From: Roseovarius indicus
GTDB lineage: Bacteria; Pseudomonadota; Alphaproteobacteria; Rhodobacterales; Rhodobacteraceae
NCBI RefSeq assembly: GCF_008728195.1
Contig: NZ_CP031598.1
Coordinates: 4,278,001-4,342,000 of the forward strand
DNA: 64,000 nucleotides
Direction: 5' to 3'
Within the stretch, counting starts at the first letter, position 1; every line of letters begins with the position of its first letter. Of the stretch, positions 57,567-64,000 are shown one piece after another. The position numbers and the translations under genes are program-made. Under the pieces are notes generated by a model that was not told where the DNA came from, made no database searches, and was given only the letters and a program-made list of their open reading frames with translations.

Positions 57567-58508
57567 ATGAGCGAGCAATCCCTGAACGCTACGACACCCG
57601 ACCCCGAGTCTAAGGGGCCCGCGTCCCGCGCGGGCTGGTTCGAGCGCCTGATCTACAAGTCGGAAGCGGCGCGCGGCTTCGGCCTCCTGGCCCCCACGCT
57701 GATCTTCATGCTGACGGTCATCCTGGTGCCCTTCGCCATCCTGATCGTCATGAGTTTGTGGAGCGCGGTCGGCTTCGACTTCGACACCACGCTTACCCTC
57801 AAGAATTACCAGCAGGTCTTCGAACGCCCGATCTACATGGCGCTGCTCGGCCGGTCCATCTACATGTCCGCCATCGCCACGATCGCCACGGTACTCCTGT
57901 GCTACCCGATGGCCTACTACGTCGCCTTCCACGTTCATCGCAACAAGATGATGTGGATCGTGCTGATGACCCTGCCCTTCTGGACTAGTTACCTCCTCCG
58001 GGTCTTCGCATGGAAAGTGGTTCTGGGCTACGAAGGCGTCATCAACTCGGCCCTCATGAGCGTCGGGATCATCAGCGAACCGCTCGAATTCCTGCTCTAC
58101 AGCCAGGAGGCCGTGATCATCACGCTCGCCCATGCTTGGGCCGCTTTCGCCATCCTGCCCATCTACGTCTCGCTGGAAAAGATCGACCGCTCGCTTCTCG
58201 AAGCGGCGACCGATCTGGGCGACGGCCCGGCGATGCGCTTCTTCCGCATCACCCTGCCGCTCTCGCTGCCCGGCGTGATCGCCGCCAGCCTTCTCATCTT
58301 CATCCCCACGACGGGCGACTACATCACGCCGGCGCTGCTCGGCGGGCCTGACGGGGCGATGATCGGCAACCTCATCCAGAAGATGTTCGGCCCGATCAAC
58401 AACTGGCCGATGGGCGCGACGCTTTCGATCGTTCTGATGATCACCATCACGCTGATCTGCCTGCTCTACATCCTGATCATGTTGCTGGTGCGGAGGAAAA
58501 TCTCATGA
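57567..58508 (+). CDS. ABC transporter permease (PotB-like)
   Basis: A 313-residue permease with six predicted spans after an extended cytosolic N-terminus. Its EAA loop is LLEAATDLGDGPAMRFFRIT. Blocks such as WTSYLLRVFAWKVVLGYEGV are typical of PotB. ATG 57567 is the likely start. The last 4 bp overlap the next permease gene. Confidence 0.9.
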   Translation: MSEQSLNATTPDPESKGPASRAGWFERLIYKSEAARGFGLLAPTLIFMLTVILVPFAILIVMSLWSAVGFDFDTTLTLKNYQQVFERPIYMALLGRSIYMSAIATIATVLLCYPMAYYVAFHVHRNKMMWIVLMTLPFWTSYLLRVFAWKVVLGYEGVINSALMSVGIISEPLEFLLYSQEAVIITLAHAWAAFAILPIYVSLEKIDRSLLEAATDLGDGPAMRFFRITLPLSLPGVIAASLLIFIPTTGDYITPALLGGPDGAMIGNLIQKMFGPINNWPMGATLSIVLMITITLICLLYILIMLLVRRKIS

Positions 58509-59320
58509 GCACCGACTCCTATATCCGCAAGAAAAGCCGGCCCCTGCAGGTCTACGCGATCATCTTCATCATCGTGCTCTACGTGCCGGTGCTCTTCATC
58601 CCGCTCTTCAGCTTCAACGACTCGATCTACGTGCGCTTCCCGCTCGAAGGGTTTACGCTGAAATGGTATGTCGAGCTGTTCCACCGTGAACCGGTGTGGA
58701 ATTCCCTGATGAACAGCGTCAAGGTCGGGCTTGCCGTCTCGGTCATCTCCACCGCCTTCGGCGTCTTCGCGGCCAAGGCCATCGCCCGCTACCGCTTCCC
58801 CGGGCGCGGGCCGCTGGTCGGCTTCATCATGCTGCCGCTGGTGGTACCGCTCATCATCTTCGGCGTGGCCCTTCTGGTGCTGCTCAGCCGCCTCGGTATC
58901 CCGCTCTCGCTCTGGACAGTGGGCCTCGGCCACCTGATCGTCTGCATGCCCTTCTCGATCGCCACCCTTCTCCCCCGGTTCGAAGGCTTCGACCCGGCGC
59001 TGGAAGAGGCCTCGGCCGATCTGGGCGAAAACGCGCTCTGGACCTTCTGGCGTGTCACCCTGCCGATGATCTTCCCTGGCGTCATCGCCAGCCTCATGCT
59101 GACCTTCACCGTCTCCTTCGACGAGTTCATCCTGGCCTTCTTCCTGAACGGCACGCAGCCAACGCTCCCCCTCTACATCTGGGGCCAGCTGCGCTTCCCG
59201 CAGGAATTCCCCTCGGTGCTGGCGCTGTCCTCCTTCGTCATCGCCGCCTCCTTCGTGATCGTGTTCATCGGTCTCTGGATCAACCGCAGCGCCCATGCCG
59301 GCGCAGTCAAGGTAGAGTAA
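58505..59320 (+). CDS. ABC transporter permease (PotC-like)
   Basis: The second permease, 271 residues, with six spans and the EAA loop LEEASADLGENALWTFWRVT. The blocks YVPVLFIPLFSFNDS and FTVSFDEFILAFFLNGTQPT match PotC. Overlaps PotB and lies 5 bp before the ATPase. Confidence 0.91.
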   Translation: MSTDSYIRKKSRPLQVYAIIFIIVLYVPVLFIPLFSFNDSIYVRFPLEGFTLKWYVELFHREPVWNSLMNSVKVGLAVSVISTAFGVFAAKAIARYRFPGRGPLVGFIMLPLVVPLIIFGVALLVLLSRLGIPLSLWTVGLGHLIVCMPFSIATLLPRFEGFDPALEEASADLGENALWTFWRVTLPMIFPGVIASLMLTFTVSFDEFILAFFLNGTQPTLPLYIWGQLRFPQEFPSVLALSSFVIAASFVIVFIGLWINRSAHAGAVKVE

Positions 59321-59325
59321 CCCCC

Positions 59326-60420
59326 ATGACGGATGCCTTCATCTCGATACAGAATGTCGACAAGTTCTTCGGCAAGTTCCAGGCGATCGACAACGTCTCG
59401 ATCGACATCGGCCACGGCGAGTTCTTCTCGCTTCTCGGCTCCTCCGGCTGCGGCAAGACCACGCTGCTGCGCATGCTGGCGGGCTTCGAAAACCCCTCCT
59501 CGGGCGAGATCTACATCGACGGCCAGCCCATGTCGGAAGTCCCGCCGCACTACCGCCCGGTCAACATGGTGTTCCAGAACTACGCCATCTTCCCCCACCT
59601 CAACGTGCGCGACAACATCGCCTACGGGCTGCGGCGGCAGAAGTTGAACAAGGCCAAGAAGAACGAAATGGTCGACGAGATGCTCGAGCTCATCAAGCTG
59701 CCCGAGTACGGCGACCGCCGCGCCAACGAGTTGTCCGGTGGCCAGCGCCAGCGTATCGCTCTCGCGCGGTCGCTGATCCTGCGGCCCAAGGTGCTGCTGC
59801 TCGACGAACCGCTCGGCGCCCTCGACAAGCAGCTGCGCGAGCAGATGCAGCTCGAACTGCGCCAGCTTCAGCGCACCGTCGGCATCACCTTCGTCTTCGT
59901 CACCCACGACCAGGAAGAGGCCCTCACCCTCTCCGACCGCATCGCGGTGATGGCGCACGGCCGGGTGTTGCAGCTGGACACGCCGACCGGCCTCTACGAA
60001 CGCCCCGGCTCGCGCGACGTGGCCTCCTTCATCGGCACGATGAACTTCTTCGACGGCAAGGTCTCGAAGGTCGAGGGCACCAAGGTCTCGGTCGAGGCAC
60101 AGGGCCTCGGCCAGATCCACGGCGAGCGCGGCGAACGCGCCTTCGCCGAGGGCGACCGCATCCAGGTCGCCATCCGCCCCGAAAAGCTCGAACTGACCGA
60201 GGAACAGCCCAACGGGGGCACCGCCACCGTCAAGGGCACGCTCCGGCACTCCGCCTACCTGGGCGAGCGCAGCCATTTCTTCGTCGAACTCGACGGTCTG
60301 GAAAAGCCCGTCGCCGTCTCGGCCCAGAACAAGCTCGATGCCATCTCGGTCACCGACGATTCCCGCCCGGTCTGGCTCAGCTGGGAGCCGGAATCCCTCG
60401 TGCTGCTGGGCGCCGAGTAA
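59326..60420 (+). CDS. ABC transporter ATPase (PotA-like)
   Basis: The 364-residue ATPase has Walker A GSSGCGKTT, signature [19 protein letters not shown], Walker B LLLDEPLGALDKQLR and switch VTHDQEEALTL, followed by the TOBE domain (RIQVAIRPEKLELTEEQ). The PotA-type tail suggests polyamine or related amine uptake. The frame is open upstream, but ATG 59326 is the family start. Confidence 0.92.
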   Translation: MTDAFISIQNVDKFFGKFQAIDNVSIDIGHGEFFSLLGSSGCGKTTLLRMLAGFENPSSGEIYIDGQPMSEVPPHYRPVNMVFQNYAIFPHLNVRDNIAYGLRRQKLNKAKKNEMVDEMLELIKLPEYGDRRANELSGGQRQRIALARSLILRPKVLLLDEPLGALDKQLREQMQLELRQLQRTVGITFVFVTHDQEEALTLSDRIAVMAHGRVLQLDTPTGLYERPGSRDVASFIGTMNFFDGKVSKVEGTKVSVEAQGLGQIHGERGERAFAEGDRIQVAIRPEKLELTEEQPNGGTATVKGTLRHSAYLGERSHFFVELDGLEKPVAVSAQNKLDAISVTDDSRPVWLSWEPESLVLLGAE

Positions 60421-60460
60421 GGCCCATGGCGGTGTCCTTCGGCATAACCAGGGGCCTGTC

Positions 60461-61135
60461 ATGGCGGATGTGAACGGCCGCACGACCAAGCCGGCAAAGC
60501 CGACCGGCCGCACCGCCTCGCGCGAGGTGCGCCGCCAGCAGCTGATCGAGGCGACGATCGAGTCGATCGCCAAGCACGGCATCTCCGGCACCACCATGAC
60601 CACGGTGACCGGGTTTGCCGGCCTGTCGCTCGGCATCGTCAACTTCCACTTCCAGAACAAGCAGAATCTTTTCGAGGAAACCCTGCGCCACCTCGCCGAC
60701 GAACACCGCGACCAGTGGCACAAATCCGTCCACAAGGCCGAACTCACGCCGGTGTCCAAGCTCCTTGCCATCGTCGACGCCAATTTCCACCCGCGCGTCT
60801 GCAACCGGAAGAACCTCTCCGTCTGGTACAGCTTCTTCGGCGAGGCGCCCTATCGCCACGTCTACCGCAAGATCATGGACGAGATCGACGCCGAGCGCCT
60901 CGACACCTCGCGCGAGCTTTTCGAACAGATCATCGACGATGGCGATTACGGCGCCATCGACGCCGCCGACGTCGCCAACACGATGGAGGCGCTTTACGAC
61001 GGCTACTCCATCAACATCCTGATATACCCCGAGAAATTCGCCCGGCTCGACGCCAAGACCCGGATCCGCGAATTCCTCGCCAATACATTCCCCCGGCATT
61101 TCGACCCGCCGGGCGCACAGGCCTGCAGCAACTGA
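60461..61135 (+). CDS. TetR-family regulator, BetI-like
   Basis: A 224-residue regulator with a helix-turn-helix near residues 24-70 (IAKHGISGTTMTTVTGFAG, LSLGIVNFHFQNKQNLFEE) and a helical C-terminal domain close to BetI (choline-responsive repressor). Its place between the importer and the amine dehydrogenases suggests it senses their substrate and controls this operon. The start ATG 60461 was chosen from the alignment. Confidence 0.88.
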   Translation: MADVNGRTTKPAKPTGRTASREVRRQQLIEATIESIAKHGISGTTMTTVTGFAGLSLGIVNFHFQNKQNLFEETLRHLADEHRDQWHKSVHKAELTPVSKLLAIVDANFHPRVCNRKNLSVWYSFFGEAPYRHVYRKIMDEIDAERLDTSRELFEQIIDDGDYGAIDAADVANTMEALYDGYSINILIYPEKFARLDAKTRIREFLANTFPRHFDPPGAQACSN

Positions 61136-61138
61136 ATC

Positions 61139-63208
61139 ATGACCCGAGATCCCCGCTACGACATCCTCTTCGAGCCGGTGAAGATCGGTCCGGTGACCGC
61201 CCGGAACCGCTTCTACCAGGTCCCCCATTGCAACGGCATGGGCCGAACCTTCCCGTCCTCCATGACGGAAATGCGCCGCGTCAAGGCCGAGGGCGGCTGG
61301 GCCGTCGTCTGCACCGAGGAGGTGGAAATCCACCCCTCCGCCGATCACACCCCCTGGGCCGGCGGCCGCCTCTGGGAAGACCGTGACATCCCGCTTTTCG
61401 CCCGCATGTGCGACGGCATCCACGAATTCGGCAGCCTCGCCGGGATCGAGCTCAACCACGGCGGCGTGATGACCTCGAATCGCTACAGCCGCATGGCGCC
61501 GATGGGCCCATCGCACCACCCCGTCGCCCTGCCCGACCCGCTTCAGGCCCGCGCGATGGACCTCTCCGACATCCGCGACCTGCGCCGCTGGCACCGCGAC
61601 GCCGCCCTGCGCGCGAAGAAGGCCGGCGCCGACATCGTCTATGTCTACGCGGGCCACCAGCTTTCGACCATTTCCCACTTCCTCTCGCCCTACCGCAATC
61701 GCCGCTCCGACGAATATGGCGGCTCGCTGGAAAACCGCGCCCGCCTCCTCCGCGAGGTGCTGGCCGACACCAAGGATGCCGTGGGCGACACCTGCGCCGT
61801 CGCCCTGCGCTTCGCCGTCGATGAACTCATGGGCGACGAGGGCATGACCTGCGACGGCGAAGGCCGCGACCTCGTCGAGATGCTCGCCGAAGAGCCCGAC
61901 CTCTGGGACGTCAACATTTCCGACTGGGATCACGACAGCGCCCCCTCCCGCTTCAAGGAGCAAGGCTTTCAGGACGACTATGTCGCCTTCGTCAAACAGG
62001 TCACCACCAAACCCGTCGTCGGCGTCGGCCGCTACACCTCGCCCGACGCGATGGTCTCGCTCGTCAAGGGCGGCAAGCTCGACTTCATCGGCGCCGCCCG
62101 CCCCTCGATCGCCGATCCCTTCCTGCCGAAAAAGATCGAAGACGGCCGCATCGAGGACATCCGCGAATGCATCGGCTGCAACATCTGCATCTCGGGCGAC
62201 ATGGGCTTCGCGCCCATGCGCTGCACCCAGAACCCGACAATGGGCGAGGAATGGCGCAAGGGCTGGCACCCCGACCGCATCGCCCCCAAACGCACCGAAG
62301 ACTCCGTCCTCATCATCGGCGCCGGCCCCGCCGGCCTTGAAGCCGCCCGCGCGCTCGGCGAACGCGGCCACGAGGTCACCCTCGCCGACGCCCGCTCCGA
62401 GGCCGGCGGCCGCCTCATCGGCGAACGCCGCCTGCCCGGCCTCTCCGAATGGGGCCGCGTGGTCGATTACCGCACCTACCAGATCAGCCAGATGGCCAAC
62501 GTGAACCTCTACCTCGAAAGCGAGCTCACCGCCGAGACCGCCACCGAATTCGGCGCCGACCGGATCGTGCTCGCCACTGGTTCCCGCTGGACAGCCGACG
62601 GCATCGGCCGCACCAACCCCCGCGGCATCTCCATCGGCGACTGCGCCACCGTCCTCACCCCCAACGATATTATGGACGGGACCGAGCCCACCGGTCCCGT
62701 CGTCATCTTCGACGACGACAATTTCTACATGGGCGGCCTGATGGCCGAGAAACTCCGCGCCGACGGCCATGACGTCACCTTCGTCACCGCCGCCCCCGAG
62801 GTGGCAGGCTGGTCTCACAACACGCTCGAACAGCACACCGTGCAAAAGCGCCTGCTGGAAATGGGCGTCACCCTCGTCCTCACCCACAATATCGCGGCCC
62901 TGCGCAAAGACGAGGCCGACCTCGCCTGCGCCTACACCGGCACGACCCGCACCATCCCCTGCGGCACCGCCGTCTTCGTCACCATGCGCCTGCCCGTCGA
63001 CACCCTCTACCACGACCTCACCGCCCAGGGCGCCTCGAACGTCACCCTCATCGGCGACGCCCACGCCCCCGGCATCATCGCCGCGGCCGTCTATTCGGGC
63101 CACAAATACGCCCGGGAACTCGGCGAGCAGGACGACCGCGCCATCCCCTTCCTTCGGGAACTCACCGAACTCGCCCCCCTCCCCGAACACCGAAAGGCAG
63201 CGGAATGA
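61139..63208 (+). CDS. Trimethylamine dehydrogenase-like flavoprotein
   Basis: The 689-residue iron-sulfur flavoprotein matches trimethylamine dehydrogenase throughout. Cys31 in FYQVPHCNGMG is the site of the covalent 6-S-cysteinyl FMN. Cys344, 347, 350 and 362 (CIGCNICISGDMGFAPMRC) bind the 4Fe-4S cluster. IIGAGPAG (393-399) binds ADP, and Tyr170 and His173 match the catalytic pair. Of the trimethylammonium bowl, Tyr60 becomes Glu61 and Trp355 becomes Asp354, while Trp264 is kept as Trp263, so another amine is likely the substrate. Confidence 0.92.
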   Translation: MTRDPRYDILFEPVKIGPVTARNRFYQVPHCNGMGRTFPSSMTEMRRVKAEGGWAVVCTEEVEIHPSADHTPWAGGRLWEDRDIPLFARMCDGIHEFGSLAGIELNHGGVMTSNRYSRMAPMGPSHHPVALPDPLQARAMDLSDIRDLRRWHRDAALRAKKAGADIVYVYAGHQLSTISHFLSPYRNRRSDEYGGSLENRARLLREVLADTKDAVGDTCAVALRFAVDELMGDEGMTCDGEGRDLVEMLAEEPDLWDVNISDWDHDSAPSRFKEQGFQDDYVAFVKQVTTKPVVGVGRYTSPDAMVSLVKGGKLDFIGAARPSIADPFLPKKIEDGRIEDIRECIGCNICISGDMGFAPMRCTQNPTMGEEWRKGWHPDRIAPKRTEDSVLIIGAGPAGLEAARALGERGHEVTLADARSEAGGRLIGERRLPGLSEWGRVVDYRTYQISQMANVNLYLESELTAETATEFGADRIVLATGSRWTADGIGRTNPRGISIGDCATVLTPNDIMDGTEPTGPVVIFDDDNFYMGGLMAEKLRADGHDVTFVTAAPEVAGWSHNTLEQHTVQKRLLEMGVTLVLTHNIAALRKDEADLACAYTGTTRTIPCGTAVFVTMRLPVDTLYHDLTAQGASNVTLIGDAHAPGIIAAAVYSGHKYARELGEQDDRAIPFLRELTELAPLPEHRKAAE

Positions 63209-64000
63209 CCCGCGACCCGCGTTACGACATCCTTTTCGAGCCGGTGAAAATCGGCCCCGTCACCGCCAAGAACCGCTTCTACCAGGTGCCCCACTGCACC
63301 GGCATGGGCCACATGCGCCCGCGGATGCTGGCCGCCATGCGCGGGGTCAAGGCCGAGGGCGGCTGGGGCGTGGTCTGTACCGAGTACAACTCCATCCACC
63401 CCACCTCCGACGACCTGCCCCACCCCTCCGCCGCGCTCTGGGACGACAGCGATATCCGCGCCCACACCCTGATGACCGACGCGGTCCACGAACACGGCGC
63501 ACTGGCCGGGGCCGAGCTCTGGTATGGCGGCGCCCGCACCGCCAACCTGATGACCCGCGAGGTTTCGATGGACATCGCCTCGATGCCCAACCTCGCCGGC
63601 CACCCCTACCAGACCCGCGCGATGGACAAGCAGGATATCCGCAACCTCCGCCTCTGGCACCGCAACGCCGCGCTCCGCGCCCGCGACGCTGGCTTCGACA
63701 TCGTCTATGTCTACGCCACCCACACCTACCTGCTTTCCAACTTCCTCCACCCCCGCATCAACACCCGCACCGACGAATACGGCGGATCGCTGGAAAACCG
63801 CGTGCGGCTGGTGCGCGAACTGATCGAGGAAACCAAGGAAGCCGTGGGCGACCGTTGCGCCGTCGCCGTCCGCTTCTCGGCCGACGAGGAAATCGGTGAA
63901 GACGGCGTGCCCATCCACGGCGAACGCCGCGACATGCTGGCCCTGCTCGCCGACCTGCCCGACCTGTGGGACATCAACATCGCCAACTACTTCGTGGAAA
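63205..64000 (+). CDS. Second trimethylamine dehydrogenase-like flavoprotein (partial)
   Basis: The N-terminal 265 residues are present; the window ends inside the gene. It starts almost identically to the preceding one (TRDPRYDILFEPVKIGPVTA) and has the covalent FMN Cys31 in FYQVPHCTGMG. Unlike the first copy it keeps Tyr at the TMADH Tyr60 position (CTEYNSIHPTSDD) and has AELWYGGA like TMADH. So it may act on a different methylated amine. ATGA overlap with the upstream gene. Confidence 0.9.
   Translation, partial: MTRDPRYDILFEPVKIGPVTAKNRFYQVPHCTGMGHMRPRMLAAMRGVKAEGGWGVVCTEYNSIHPTSDDLPHPSAALWDDSDIRAHTLMTDAVHEHGALAGAELWYGGARTANLMTREVSMDIASMPNLAGHPYQTRAMDKQDIRNLRLWHRNAALRARDAGFDIVYVYATHTYLLSNFLHPRINTRTDEYGGSLENRVRLVRELIEETKEAVGDRCAVAVRFSADEEIGEDGVPIHGERRDMLALLADLPDLWDINIANYFVE

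Overview
The window is high-GC chromosomal DNA from an alphaproteobacterium, most likely a Rhodobacteraceae/Roseobacter-group species. Evidence: an F1 ATP synthase operon in the order atpHAGDC, a DUF1150 gene next to a small heat-shock gene, a DUF2125 protein, an iron operon preceded by a TGA-N9-TCA box, a Hint-domain protein, and GGGTATTT-type intergenic repeats (host assignment is inference from gene content). No tRNA, rRNA, CRISPR array, insertion sequence or prophage was seen.

Layout. 1-13.4 kb is housekeeping: phnM, purEK, a DUF465 protein, hsp20 with a sigma32-like promoter, DUF1150, a HAD phosphatase, a MaoC hydratase, a sulfotransferase, ribF, a YcgN-type protein, threonine aldolase, a hydrolase/isomerase pair and prs. 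13.5-18.5 kb (minus strand) encodes the F1 part of ATP synthase. 18.9-34.4 kb carries a methyltransferase/gloB pair, clpA, an M23 protein, a MotA/MotB-like pair whose B subunit has a giant coiled coil, a ChaC cyclotransferase, DUF2125, a PCuAC copper chaperone, an extensin-like lipoprotein, tyrC-hisC and rpsD.

34.6-42.7 kb is the unusual part. It holds a Hint protein, a GC-rich structured intergenic stretch, and a tandem 640-bp-period duplication of a small secreted aromatic peptide gene. The first copy is frameshifted. Both copies share a promoter region with two GTGT-N7-ACAC dyads and both end in a strong terminator. Next comes one 1814-residue gene with a TIR domain, a STAND NTPase, one membrane span, a region resembling the cytosolic domain of the FlhA export gate, and a helical repeat tail. 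The family logic (TIR effector, STAND switch, large C-terminal sensor) suggests a one-gene defence or surveillance protein, and the FlhA-like segment would be an unexpected sensor module. This is the best candidate here for an undescribed system.

42.7-48 kb is an iron operon (hemP, imelysin, di-heme oxidoreductase, second imelysin, DUF1513) read on the minus strand. 48.3-52.4 kb is a ugpBAEC glycerol-3-phosphate importer. 52.4-56 kb has an amine-oxidase-like flavoenzyme divergent from a TetR regulator, with two dyad operators between them, then a bicupin and a GNAT acetyltransferase. 56.3-64 kb is an amine uptake and catabolism operon: a Pot-like ABC importer, a BetI-like regulator and two tandem trimethylamine-dehydrogenase-like flavoproteins, the second cut by the window end. 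In three operons the abundant periplasmic first protein is followed by a strong intercistronic hairpin.
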